From Bipolaris cookei (lineage: Eukaryota; Ascomycota; Dothideomycetes; Pleosporales; Pleosporaceae), in the NCBI GenBank assembly GCA_002286855.1, contig NRSV01000021.1, positions 248,001 to 312,000 on the forward strand: a stretch of 64,000 nucleotides of DNA, given 5' to 3'. Shown piece by piece: positions 45,711 to 56,175 of the stretch (the first letter of the stretch is position 1; the number at the start of each line of letters is the position of its first letter). The position numbers and the translations under genes are program-made. Below the pieces are notes generated by a model. The model was not told the origin of the DNA and ran no database searches. It saw only the letters and a program-made list of their open reading frames with translations.

Positions 45711-46979
45711 TCAAAATCCACCCTCCTTATACTCATTGCCTCCCTCTAGTTGAATAATTTTCTGAACATGAATAGGAATCCGCTCAATCAATGCCTGAAT
45801 TCTATCCTGAGATAGTTCTTCCCAACACTGGGTCCATGCACGTGCTCCCTCTGCTCGATTCTTTGGTGCACCTTTCTTTGTGGTATGCCTCTTCATCCAT
45901 GGCCAACAAGGTTCAATAGCATTTAAATCGGGTGAGTTACCGCACCAAAGGAGTCTCTGGACGCCCTCTAGATTATATACGTAGTTCTGTACGTAGTGAT
46001 CATGGGCAGGCGCCTTATCCTCTTGAATAAAGGTCCCTGGTCGCTTAGCCTGGCACTGTTTAGCAAAGGGGATCAGCTTTGGGAGCAGGATAGTTGTCCG
46101 ATATCGATACCAGTCAATTCCTGCACCATTAACTCGAGTAAGCTTACCATTCTTCTTATTCCACTCCCACTTTGGCTTTAGGCCAGGCTTAGTACGTAGA
46201 TCCAGGCGCCGCATACTAGTCTCATGCTCCCACTGCTCCCTCATAATAGGCTCTAGCTCTTCATTTAATTCTTCAATTCTTTTAGCAGCAGCTTCCTTCT
46301 CTTGCTTTGTTTCAGGAAGCCAACAGTGACAAGGCCCCTTCTCATCGTACGAGAAGCACCCCCAGAACATAAACTCAGAATACCCCTTCCATCGCTCACG
46401 GATGCAGCTGCGTACAAAGGCTTCCTCTGGTTTTCTCCAAACTCTATAACCTCCACGTCTATGTAACAGAACAACAGATGTTTTATCAGACCATATTACA
46501 TTCTTCCAATCCTCAAGCGTCCAATCTTGATGCTGAAGGCACCAATCAAGCCGTTCCTTCTTCATCTTCTTCGTCAGTCCAGGCTTCCTCGTTGGCTTGG
46601 TTTTCCTGAAGCCTGCTTTCCGTAGAATTCGCCATACTGTCATAGCCGATATATTCAATCCTTGTTGACTGAGTGCCCCAGGAACATCAGCACAAGACTT
46701 TTCTCGTCCATAGCGGTCAGTGCGTACAGTATGGACGACCTTTTCAGCCGCGTCAACCTGCTTTGATGGCCTGCCGGATCGTGGGGCGTCTTCAAGATAG
46801 CTATCCTTAATATGCAGTGGCCGCTGTGCTGGATCAAAGCCACGCATAATAGCGCGGCCGTAGATTGGGTTGATTGTCCGCGTAGGGATTTTAGTCAAGT
46901 CATTAATCTCATTACTTGATTTTCCAGTAGCTTTGAGACTGACAATAAGAGCGCGAGTAGAGATATCGTAAGGTGCCAT
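45711..46979 (-). CDS. Tc1/mariner-like transposase (DD34E)
   Basis: A 422-aa frame starting at ATG 46979 (MAPYDIST). The frame extends 44 codons upstream, but that part lies in the terminal repeat. A helix-turn-helix DNA-binding region is followed by a DDE domain. The first Asp lies in WKNVIWSDKTS, the second in FIQEDKAPAH, and the Glu in NSPDLNAIEPCW. Exactly 34 residues separate the second Asp from the Glu. No stop or frameshift is seen, so the gene may be competent. The usual Glu after the first Asp is Lys here, outside the catalytic trio. The end reads GGNEYKEGGF. Confidence 0.92.
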   Translation of the reverse strand: MAPYDISTRALIVSLKATGKSSNEINDLTKIPTRTINPIYGRAIMRGFDPAQRPLHIKDSYLEDAPRSGRPSKQVDAAEKVVHTVRTDRYGREKSCADVPGALSQQGLNISAMTVWRILRKAGFRKTKPTRKPGLTKKMKKERLDWCLQHQDWTLEDWKNVIWSDKTSVVLLHRRGGYRVWRKPEEAFVRSCIRERWKGYSEFMFWGCFSYDEKGPCHCWLPETKQEKEAAAKRIEELNEELEPIMREQWEHETSMRRLDLRTKPGLKPKWEWNKKNGKLTRVNGAGIDWYRYRTTILLPKLIPFAKQCQAKRPGTFIQEDKAPAHDHYVQNYVYNLEGVQRLLWCGNSPDLNAIEPCWPWMKRHTTKKGAPKNRAEGARAWTQCWEELSQDRIQALIERIPIHVQKIIQLEGGNEYKEGGF

Positions 46980-47052
46980 AATCGAGAGTGTAACTAGAGG
47001 GAATGTACAAAAACGCTGAAGGCGCAACCACATCGGCGCGGAGGAATTTCCC

Positions 47053-47116
47053 GATTGGGCATTAGTCAATATATCCCTGTCACTGCGCGAGAAAGGACTT
47101 TTGATAGGCACCTCCG
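47053..47116. repeat. Right terminal inverted repeat, Tc1-like element
   Basis: Read inward it starts CGGAGGTGCC and ends CCCAATC, with about eight differences from the left repeat in 64 bases. Confidence 0.9.
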
Positions 47117-47118
47117 TA

Positions 47119-49312
47119 CGCCGTAGAGATTACATCCCGTGTCTGACCTCTGAGCTTGTCTTAGATAAGACTTCGTGCACGTCCCCTCAACCGGCCCGAA
47201 ATGTCTTAGCTTTCACCACTGTACGAAGAGCATGGCTTTGATTGAGTTAGAATAACAGGCCCGTGCGCGCCTGTAATATCCAACTCAAAAGAAACCAGCT
47301 TCTTCGTACACCCTTGCTTTGTTGTCGCAATATAGCAAGTCTGCTACCATGCTCGCACGGCAACTACGCGTTTTGCTTGTGGCACACGCTCAGCAGCTCT
47401 TACCAGAACTCTTCGAGGGCTGCCGTGCCTCATGCCAGACATTCGACAATCTAGATGCACTTTACTTGTTGGATACAGTGAAGTTTATCTCTCATGCCAC
47501 TCTAGCTCCCAAGCTTGTCATACGTCAATGCCTGAAGCACCACCAACACTAGTATGGCATATATGCTATCCCTCCGACCTCCGGTGCCGACCTTTTCGCA
47601 AACCACAGCTCTTGCCAGTCTATACTTCAAAAAGAACAGAGACATACATCATGTGCCTGAACCTTCTATCAGCAGCGACAGCTCAGACGGAGCAATTGAG
47701 GTTGACGATGGCTATCTGGAAGAGTCCGACTTGTTTGATCTCTATGAAGCCATGTATGTGTCCTTGCCAGAGACGCGATTTTCCGACAACAGTGGCGACG
47801 AGCCAATAACAGAGCCAGCACCACCCAACCACGTCGAATACCACTGTCTCACAACCCTTCCTCCGGTGGATGACGACTCCACGGCGCCGTCACCTTGAGC
47901 GTCGGAAGGGGTGGCATACGAAACCCCTCGTCTATCGCTCGGTCCTGAAGATGGCAACACGGATGAAACGATACCGTCAAATCACTTGCACGAGTTCATA
48001 CGCAGCATGTCCGAGTCGATAATCTCTTCCATTGGGATAGGAAGACTGCTTCTATGACAGTCGGCAGCACAAGAATCACTCTACGTTCAGATGCCGGGTA
48101 GGTAGAAGCAGCCATTACTCCGACGCCAGAAGGTCCATGGACAGCCATCGTGGCACGCTTGGGCCCATTGTCGACGATAGCGCATGGCTCCGGTCACTCC
48201 AACGCCGAAAGATTGTCGAAGAGCTGACAGTCTGAGAGGCAGGATACATCGCCGACCTCAAAGTTTTGATAAACGTATGTCATTGGAATCTGTACGCACT
48301 TGAGACACTGAGCGGAGCCTCCCACGACACGATTTTCACCGGAGCTACACATGAACTACGCTGGAGAAGTAGTACATTTTGGGGAAATCTCTTTTGTAAG
48401 TGATTACTCGCGTTATCGCGCTAATTGACGTAGGCATAATCATACTGTGCAATTGTGTTTTGAGTGATCGTTTCTAACATTCGAAGACTGTAAATCTACC
48501 CAAAAGCCATTCCCGTACGATGTCCCCTAGCAGTCTTGCACACTACAGTCGGGAGAGCTTGTGTAGAAGTTACATAGTAATTTACATTGCCTTAGACGGT
48601 ACGGCTCGTCACAAGAGGCTACATTAGACGGGTCGAGAATATAGCGCGCTGTCAATACAAGCTCGCTGATCTTTAGCAGTGTCTAACGCCTGCATTATCT
48701 CAACATACAGCACCATATTTCCGAACACTATATCCTGATCTCAGACAATATCTTCTAGATAGTGAGAAATCTGTTGAAACCTACAAGCCTTGGTAAGGGC
48801 ATCCACTTGTTGGAAAAGTTCCTGAGTGCTTTGCAACACGTTCGGCTGCATATTAATTGCAGCAAGCTGTTCAACCGCTGCCTTCCAGGTGCCATATACA
48901 CATCAGTGTATGACATAAATTAGACTGTTATCTGCCTGTGTTCAATTCTTCATAAGCTTATAAGAGGCTCAGTTGTAGGTTTAAGGGAGTTATGTTAGCC
49001 TCTAGAGCAGGCTAGCAGTACTGTGATATAATCAGCACAACTTACAGCGCTATAAATACAGTCGGTGTCTAAGCGAGCACATGAGCGTGCGCATAACTGA
49101 AGATGCTTTGTTGCTTCAAAGGCTGTTAAAAGCTGCAAACAAGATTCAGGTGGAGGGGTGGCACAACTGCAGCGGTTGGAAGCGTCCGATTACCGTGCAC
49201 TGCAGCAAATAACCCGTAAACAGTACCTCGATATCTAGTTAATCGGACAAGAGAAATAATTCTCAGTTTCCAATGGCCGTATGTACCATGTGAGTAAAAT
49301 TAATTTTTTATA
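47119..49312. other. Gene-poor AT-rich spacer in the transposon island
   Basis: About 2.2 kb. Two overlapping open frames on the plus strand (47319-47552 and 47554-47898) contain an acidic Ser/Asp-rich stretch but no domain. The remainder (48000-49300) is AT-rich with many stops in all frames, as expected of decayed repeats. No transposase text could be recovered. Confidence 0.35.
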
Positions 49313-49314
49313 TA

Positions 49315-49366
49315 ACGTACCTCACGGCTTGGCGGGACACTTTTGCCAAGCCCTCACCAAAACCAC
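49315..49366. repeat. Left TIR of Fot1-like element
   Basis: 52 bases with an internal GGCTTGGC..GCCAAGCC palindrome around GGGACACTTTT. Confidence 0.92.
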
Positions 49367-49425
49367 CACATTATGGCACAGAATGGCCCACATTAGGCCT
49401 ATATTAAGCAATGCGACACGAGATA

Positions 49426-51078
49426 TCATTCAGAGTCTACTTCTGCTACTTGCTTACACGTTCTGGCGTTATGCCCAGTCCTATTGCACCGTCTACACCG
49501 CCGTTGAGATGGTTCACCTACTTCAGCGCGCTTCTGCTTCTTTGCCTTCTTCCCATCACTACGCGCGCTAAAGTCCTGAAGAGTAGCTAAGCGCGCTCCA
49601 TCTTCAACTATTAAGGTCCCTTCTGCCTGAACCCGCTTTCTTTTGTGCGATTTTCGTCGCGTGGCGGCCTCATTTGCTGCCTTAAGCTCAGCTATCTCCT
49701 TTTGCGCCAACACCAACTTATGCGCGATTATAGCTGCTTCTTTTGAGACCTTCTCAAAGGCCTCCACAATAGACGTTGGCGAGCTATTAGTATGCCTTTG
49801 AATCCTCTGCTTCACCAGCGTCAATTGCGACCCTAATTCTAGGGTATTGCTAGGGGTTTGCGACACCCAGGGCTGGTTGTTGACAGGTAGGGGTGATGGA
49901 GTGCGCAACTGGACATCAAGAGTGGATATAACCCGTTCTGGGTCAAAGGGGACCAATCCAGCGCCTCTAAACCCTCCTTGAACATTGCTGGAAGTAAATG
50001 AGGCGTTAAAGGCCCGCTTAAAACAAGATAGGAACTCTTGTTTAGTAATATGGTTGATCTGGCTGCGCATGAGCGATTCGACTTGGCGTCCGTAGGCCTG
50101 CTTCAAAGGGGCAAAACAGCCCACATCAAGAGGCTGTAAGAGGTGTGACGAGTGCGGAGGCATGCAAACAGTAACAATGTTGTTATCCTTACAATATTTT
50201 TGGAAATCCAGCGAGTTATGGCTCTCGTGGCCGTCAATAATAAGCAGCCGGTAGGCACCTACTACCTTCTTCTTTGTATGCTCATCAAAGTGCTTTAGCC
50301 ACGCAAGACCAAGCTCATTAGTCGTCCAGCCGTTTTCAGAGACCTCAATAACCCAGTTCTGAGGTATATCGCCATCCTTGTACCAGCTTGAGAGGTGGTG
50401 GCGCGCCTTGAGGATGATGAAGGGCGGAATCGCCCACCCGGTCGCATTGATGCCCTGGATGACCGTTGCCCACTCTCTATTGCCAGGCTGGATATTCTTT
50501 GGCCGTCTGCGCCTCTCTGGTGCTGTAACAACTGCTCCAGGGGCAATCTGGCCCATCATGAACCCCGTCTCGTCAAAGTTGTACGTGTCGTCATCCTGGA
50601 TACCATACTTGGCTTTCATGCTGGCTACTAGGTCAAACCAGGCTTGAATAACCTTAGGATCCTCGCAGAGAGCTCTTTTGTAGTCGTACTTGCGATTAAA
50701 ACGCGTTTCAAGCTCAGGGCGGCGCTTAACAAACGTACTGGGCCAGTTTTGTCCAACCTGGTCCAGATTGCGCTCAGCGCGCAAGGAATTGGCCATATTA
50801 GCCACGTCTGTGAGCCTAGGGGGAAATCCACGCGTATCAAGCTCAAGTATATACTGGAAAATCACGTCCTCTTCAAACTTAGTAAGATTGATTGATTTAG
50901 GCCTGCGATCTACTTCTGAAGGTCGTCCTGCGCGTTGGTCGCTTAGTGTTGAACGAGCAATATTAAAGATAGCTGCAGCGCGTCGTAAAGAGAGATTCGC
51001 GTCTTGTTTGAGAGCCTGAAGAGCAAGCTGTATCTGACGTTCATCAGAAGGCTCTAAATGTTGTTGTTGTTGCGACAT
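49426..51078 (-). CDS. Fot1/pogo-family transposase with C-terminal zinc knuckle
   Basis: A 550-aa frame from ATG 51078 (MSQQQQHLEP). An in-frame ATG 12 codons upstream lies in the terminal repeat. The N-terminus has a Psq-type helix-turn-helix (LRRAAAIFNIARSTL) and a CENP-B-like second DNA-binding unit (about 70-140). The DDE_1 domain carries Asp in NFDETGFMMG, Asp in LLIIDGHESH and Asp in LLQPLDVGCF, so it has the D-D-D set of pogo-type enzymes and all are intact. A coiled-coil and basic region (about 450-500) leads to a CCHC-like knuckle reading CRRCNRTGHNARTC near the end, an uncommon extra for nucleic-acid binding. No disabling mutation is visible. Confidence 0.94.
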   Translation of the reverse strand: MSQQQQHLEPSDERQIQLALQALKQDANLSLRRAAAIFNIARSTLSDQRAGRPSEVDRRPKSINLTKFEEDVIFQYILELDTRGFPPRLTDVANMANSLRAERNLDQVGQNWPSTFVKRRPELETRFNRKYDYKRALCEDPKVIQAWFDLVASMKAKYGIQDDDTYNFDETGFMMGQIAPGAVVTAPERRRRPKNIQPGNREWATVIQGINATGWAIPPFIILKARHHLSSWYKDGDIPQNWVIEVSENGWTTNELGLAWLKHFDEHTKKKVVGAYRLLIIDGHESHNSLDFQKYCKDNNIVTVCMPPHSSHLLQPLDVGCFAPLKQAYGRQVESLMRSQINHITKQEFLSCFKRAFNASFTSSNVQGGFRGAGLVPFDPERVISTLDVQLRTPSPLPVNNQPWVSQTPSNTLELGSQLTLVKQRIQRHTNSSPTSIVEAFEKVSKEAAIIAHKLVLAQKEIAELKAANEAATRRKSHKRKRVQAEGTLIVEDGARLATLQDFSARSDGKKAKKQKRAEVGEPSQRRCRRCNRTGHNARTCKQVAEVDSE

Positions 51079-51090
51079 TAGGGTGAAGTA

Positions 51091-51142
51091 GTGGTTTTGG
51101 TGAGGGCTTGGCAAAAGTGTCCGGCCAAGCCGTGAGGTACGT
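51091..51142. repeat. Right TIR of Fot1-like element
   Basis: Inverse of the left repeat with one mismatch (C for G at repeat position 20). It carries the same internal palindrome. Confidence 0.92.
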
Positions 51143-51186
51143 TACCAGTCGTATTTTGTTGTTCTATATAGCTCAGATATAAGCCC

Positions 51187-52990
51187 TTACTCACCCAAAA
51201 AGCTGTGGCCCGCCCAATACGACGATCGCGACGGTTGACTAAAACGGGGCTGCCGTTCATCGTTGCCCTGGTTATAGCTTGAGTTTGGCTGCCCAATTTG
51301 CTGCTGGGGCAAGACGTAGGCAGGGTAGAGATGTTGCACAACTGGTGAGTAGTATTGGTAACTGAAATGGGCGCCCGGGGGCGCATTTGGAAGCCCTATC
51401 GCGAGGCTCGGCCCACTAAAACCATGCTCAATCGGAAGATTGGCAGGCGGCAGCGGCAGCTGGTAACTCGTTGGAGCTACATGAGGCTGCTGGGATAGCT
51501 GGTAAACAGGTATCCTAGCAGCAAGCTGGTGTTGTGGTTGAGGCCGGTGATCGTGACGATGGGCTGGAGGCTGGAGCTGAAGCTGCGGTGCCGGAACAAC
51601 AAATGCCCGCTCGGTGGGAGGATTTTCGGGTCTCAGCCGAGCCGGGATAGAAGCTAGCGGCGTTGCTCTATTATTGCGATCCAGCCGCTCAAACAAGCTG
51701 GGATCGCGGCGCTGGCTGGAGCCTGCTTTATGAGATTTTCTCGCGCGTTTTTGCCACAAAATTGTTTTTGGTTCGAGGAGGGTACTAGAGACCACAATCT
51801 CTGGAGCTTGCGATCGGTCAACCGACCAATGGGGATCAAAATCAGATACCTGTAGCTGCTTGGAGTTGAGCTCAAGCTCAGCGAGGAGGTGCCAACAAGG
51901 CAGCCCAAGGGACTAGCTATACCGCTTACGACAGGAAGGGAGAATTGACTCAGTGGTGGAACGCAGTTTTTTCAGCTCTTCGTGAGCCTTGGTAAGCTCG
52001 ACTGCTGTTTTGGCCAGCGCGTGCCTGGTGATCCGAAAATTGATGCCGCTGAAAATATAACCCATAGTATCGTGGCGGAGTTTATGGCTATTCTGGGCGC
52101 TGGCTACAGGGATAGCTTCGCTGTGGGCATTGTAAAATTGGTATAAGCGTCGAAAAAAAGTCAAAATATCTGCTCCTGAGCCCTTGACCCACTGCTTAAT
52201 AACATAGTGAGCGCCCTCTGCTTTGCTGGTGACGGTGAGGCCAAAATGGGTAACATTATTAATATAGCAGCTCACCAGCTTATCCCGAAAATCATTCAGC
52301 CAGTAGCGCTCAAGGTACGAGGTTGCCACTATTGATTTTCGCCTGCAGGCCTCTATATTAGTGATATAATCGTCCTCTGTTGGTGGGTTGAAAAGCTTTA
52401 AATAGAGCCTAAAAAACTCTTTGGTAGCTGGCCGGTCAGCCCATTCTCTGCCTTGCCGCTCGCGGCCGAACTCATCAGAAAGCTTAAGCCGGAGATAGTT
52501 GAGGATATCCCTGTTGAGGTGCCAACGACAAAGGATGATTTGGGGGGTTGTTGAACACGGATTTGAGGGTATTAAGGAACGCCAGATCCCGATCGCTCCA
52601 AATCCTTCAACAGCAGTTCTGTGCGTGTCTCTAGCCCTAGTTCAGCTTGGTGGTACCTCAAGAATTGATTCTTGATATCTTGCCGCGTTATTCTGACCGA
52701 TGGAAACTCTGCCCGCACCATTTGCAGCGCCTGGTTCGCTCCCCGCGATGTTGCCCATATCGCCTTCAGCCTCTCCTCTGGGATCATCACCCGGGTGGCC
52801 CGACGATACCGTGCTATCGCGTACTGATCCTCAACAGGAGGGTGATTATGGAGAAAACTTTTCCTCCCCTCGTACCATTTTTACCCTTCACTGACTGTTA
52901 TCTACATCGCCGCTGTCTTCTGCCAGCAGCCAGAATACCATTTTGCAGTCAGTTTTTTTTGGCTAGTTGAGCCTGGCCGTGGCTTTTTTG
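51187..52990 (-). pseudogene. Mutator-like (MULE, FAR1-type) transposase relic with catalytic core deleted
   Basis: Reading the minus strand from 52990 down, the first recognisable part has HNHPPVEDQYAIARYR, then 'RLKAIWATSRGANQAL' and RITRQDIKNQFLRYH, the N-terminal zinc/DNA-binding part. The text then jumps to SDRDLAFLNTLKSVF, skipping the region of about 200 residues that should carry the catalytic acids. One extra C in a C6 run at about 52545 shifts the frame before ILCRWHLNRDILNYLR. From there a single frame runs to 51187, with YLERYWLNDFRDKLVSC and a SWIM-like GLPCWH block, broken only by a TAG at 51913-51915 that fits CAG to TAG decay. A long Pro/Gln-rich tail ends it 45 bases from the Fot1-like element. 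Confidence 0.8.
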
Positions 52991-53950
52991 GTTCGTTCTC
53001 ATTCACTGTACGAGGCTTGCCTGCGCGGCTGCACACCATACTAAGCCGATAGCGTTTACCGCGGGGCCATTTTTTATTGCTGTACGCAACGCCGTGGGCT
53101 TAGGCCCATCAGTATCGTACTCCGACTCGATCGTATAGTAATTTGGCTGTGAGGCTGTCTTATCGATATGAGCAACGTCGCGGCTTATAGGTATCATATT
53201 AGGAAGCGAAATCAATCAATTTTTGGCTATATTTTGACGTTCTGTGCGCGTTGTGAGATGTTGGTTAAGGGGCTTACTAGCTAGCTCACCAGCCAGCTGA
53301 ACTATAACACCAGCTTTCTATACCGGATCCGCAATATCCAACCATTAGTAAGCTACGAAACAAGAGCCTAGACATTTGATTACAGTGCTAACTCTATATA
53401 GTTTAATGGCGCGCCACTGATGCAAACTCCTGTCTCATGGGGGTGACAGATAACTGTTATGAGGGGTGCCCAATAACCTTTGCCAGGCCCACGTGATGTA
53501 GCTTGGCACTGCCTCATAGACAAAACATAACTACTTCGTACTTACTCTACCTACATCCACTCCCCTTTTTGACGTCTTGCGAGAGGCTTCGATAAAGAAA
53601 AAATTTTAGACAAGTAATATCTACGTTTAACTTCGCGAAGAAATTTAATTATCCAAGACCGCGGGTGTGGAGTTCATTTCTCGCAAGCCTTTATATAGAG
53701 ATACATGCTGGCAAAGTCATTAAGAGATGTTGGCTCTACTGGAAAGAGTACTTGTGTATGCATCACATCGTATGACAAACAGCTCGTTGATAGTGGTCAC
53801 CTGCCTTGTCACGCTATACACTTACAATTTGCCACACAGACCCAGGTACTATCTGAACAATCACTCTTCACTCTTATATACGATTGCGAAATACTAACTC
53901 TACGCCTACACTCTTATGTACCTAGCACTGTGCACGAAAAGATTTTTCAA
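52991..53950. other. AT-rich spacer between transposon relics
   Basis: About 1 kb. No transposase text, RNA gene or terminal repeat was recognised. The plus-strand frame 53705-53953 runs into the next element's end and is not convincing. Confidence 0.35.
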
Positions 53951-53952
53951 TA

Positions 53953-54000
53953 ACGTATGTGGCAAGCGAGCGGCGCACCCCAACAACTTTGCGCACCTTT
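53953..54000. repeat. Left TIR of decayed Fot1-like element
   Basis: About 45-50 bases starting ACGTATGTGG and containing two direct copies of GCGCACC. Its inverse is near 55950-55998. Confidence 0.75.
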
Positions 54001-54056
54001 CTTGCTACACAACTTTACAACGCAATAGTATAATAAATAAATATCTGTAAGCTAGA

Positions 54057-55667
54057 TCAACTAGTACCTAAAGTATCTTTCTTACAGGTGCATGAATTAT
54101 GGCCAGTCTCTTTACACCTACTGCAGCGCGTAAGAGCCCGGCGGCTGACATCTGATCGCTCTCCTCCTTGACGCTCCTCACTAGCAATATGCTCATCAGC
54201 CTCGCGTTGAGCGATTATATCCTCGCCAGCTCCCTTCATAAGGACTCTAAAATTCTATATCCGCTACCTATTACGCTACCTATGCTTTATGGCTGCCTTA
54301 TTAGCCTTCTTAAGGCTAGCAGTCCCATCGGGCATTAGCTCAGCCGAAAGCATCATTATCTTTGCTCCCTTCTTAAGATGACCGATCGCCGCAATAATCG
54401 GAGCTGGCGATGAGCTTTTATGACGTCGTACGCGGTTACTTATTAGCGTTGATCGAGCTCCAAGCTCGCGTATATTACTTAGCGTACAGGCTTGCCAGAG
54501 AGCTTCCGTCGGCGTAGTTGGCGTACGTAGCTTTATATTAAGCTTTAATAGAACAATATATGGCTGGAGAGGAACAAGGCCTGCGCCTCGGAAAGCTGAA
54601 CAGATATTAATTGACGTGAAGGATCGATTGAACGCTGCCTTGAACGCTAGCAGAAACTCGAGCTTGGTGATGTGGTTGATATGGTGGCGGATTAGGCTCT
54701 CCACCTCACGGCTGTACGCGCGATTTAGTGGCGAGAAGCAGCCAACATTAAGAGGCTGGAGTAGGTGAGACGGGTGAGGCGACATAAAGAGCGTGTAGAT
54801 ATTGTTCTCTTTGCAGAACTCTTGGAACTTAAGAGATTGGTGGCTCTCATAACCGTCAAGGATAAGCAGGCGACGTGTACCAACAACGCGAGTCTTCGTA
54901 TGAGCGTCGAAGTGCTTTAGCCATACAACGCCCAGCTCATTGTTCATCCAGCCATTGTCACTAACTGCGATCGCCCAGTCGCGCGGGATATCGACTTCCT
55001 CGTACCAGGCAGATAGATGATGCTGGCCGGCAAAGACAAGAAACGGTGGGACTGCCCAGCCAGCTGCGTTAATTGTAGCAGTCAATGTCACCCACTCATG
55101 ACAACCTGGCTGGACAGCTTTTGGCCGGCCTCTTCTCTCTGATACTGTGATGCCAAGCTGAATTGTGATCTTGCCCATTGAAAAGCCAGCTTCGTCGAAG
55201 TTGTAGACGTCCTCGTCACAAATACCGTACTTCGCCTTCTATAAGCTCAAACCAGTCTTTAGTTAAGACCGGATGTTCACACAAAGCTCTCTGCCTATCA
55301 TAAGCTCGATTAAAACGAGTGGTAAGAGAGTCTGTACGCCTAATGAAGTTGGCTAGCCACTTCTGTCCAACCTGTTCATTGCCGCGCGTAGCTAGCAGCT
55401 TATTAGCCATATCACGCACAGCAGCATACGTAGGCGCAATCCACATAGATCAAGATCAAGTATATACCTGGCTATCAACTCCTCTTCTAGGTTAGTGAGA
55501 TTCTTTGAGCTGGGCTGGCAATCACGTCGGGCAGGCTTGCCAGCGCGTCGGCGACGGAGCGTTATCTCGACTACATTATAGACTGCAGCGGCACGGCGAT
55601 TTCCTTGAATATGTTTATTTTTAAGAGATAAGATAGCAAGCTGAACATCTGCTTCGTTTGAGGTCAT
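54057..55667 (-). pseudogene. Fot1/pogo-like transposase, frameshifted and catalytically dead
   Basis: The minus-strand pieces follow the domain order of the intact copy. The N-terminal helix-turn-helix and basic region (RRAAAVYNVV) are at 55667-55450. The second DNA-binding unit is at 55446-55216, and the DDE core (ending RRLLILDGYESH and LLQPLNVGCFSPL) at 55230-54276. The zinc-knuckle tail (CSRCKETGHNSCTC) is at 54239-54057. At least three frame breaks separate them. In the last catalytic block Asp is replaced by Asn (LNVGCF against LDVGCF in the intact copy), a G-to-A change in a TpG context. Confidence 0.85.
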
Positions 55668-55949
55668 TTAAGTATACTAGTGTTGTGTTGAAACAAGGTC
55701 CCTTTCATAGTATGACTACTATAGGTAACTAAGTAGAAGTGGCAAGGTGGGTGGTTCTAACGTCTACTGTTCAGCATATCCACTGTTACACTCTGTCTAC
55801 TATCCGTACGCGACAGCATGTATTGTGTGCACACGCGCAGCACTAGCCACCGCGTGGCACCATTCTCTCGCCCAGACTCTGACACTTTCTTCTACCAACC
55901 TGGACTGGACTTGCATATTCTCAATATGTTGAGTAATTGTTTAGTTCGA

Positions 55950-55998
55950 ATAGGTGCGCAAGTTTTAATGGGGTGCGCTGCTCGCTTGCAATATACGT
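55950..55998. repeat. Right TIR of decayed Fot1-like element
   Basis: Read inward it starts ACGTATATTG and shares the CAAGCGAGC and GCGCACCCCA blocks with the left repeat. Confidence 0.75.
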
Positions 55999-56175
55999 TA
56001 CTGCTAGTATACTCTCTAACTTTTCTTTAAGCTTTTACTGGCTCTACATAGCCTACAAAGGGGGGTAAAGATGTCGTTTTCCGTCCCTGTAGCACTGCTG
56101 AGCTAGGTTTGGGATATTGATAAAATCACGTGAGCCCTCTCGAACTATGAGACTTAGCCCACACCCGTGGCATAC

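Larger units (their letters stand above)
45617..47116. mobile_element. Intact Tc1/mariner-like transposon, 1,500 bp
   Basis: The element is bounded by TA at 45615-45616 and at 47117-47118, the family's target duplication. The 64-bp terminal inverted repeats match at all but about eight positions. It carries one uninterrupted transposase gene on the minus strand. The adjoining end of a related, broken element shares the left TA. Confidence 0.92.
49315..51142. mobile_element. Intact Fot1/pogo-like transposon, 1,828 bp
   Basis: The ends are ACGTACCTCACGG at 49315 and its inverse at 51142, flanked by TA at 49313-49314 and 51143-51144. The 52-bp terminal inverted repeats differ at one position. 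One complete transposase gene runs on the minus strand. The near-identity of the repeats suggests a recent insertion. Confidence 0.94.
53953..55998. mobile_element. Decayed Fot1/pogo-like transposon, about 2.05 kb
   Basis: The ends were found by matching inverted sequence: left ACGTATGTGGCAAGCGAGC, right (inverted) ACGTATATTGCAAGCGAGC, continuing through GCGCACCCCA and GCGCACC for about 50 bases with roughly ten mismatches. TA flanks both ends (53951-53952 and 55999-56000). The transposase inside is broken. Confidence 0.8.
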
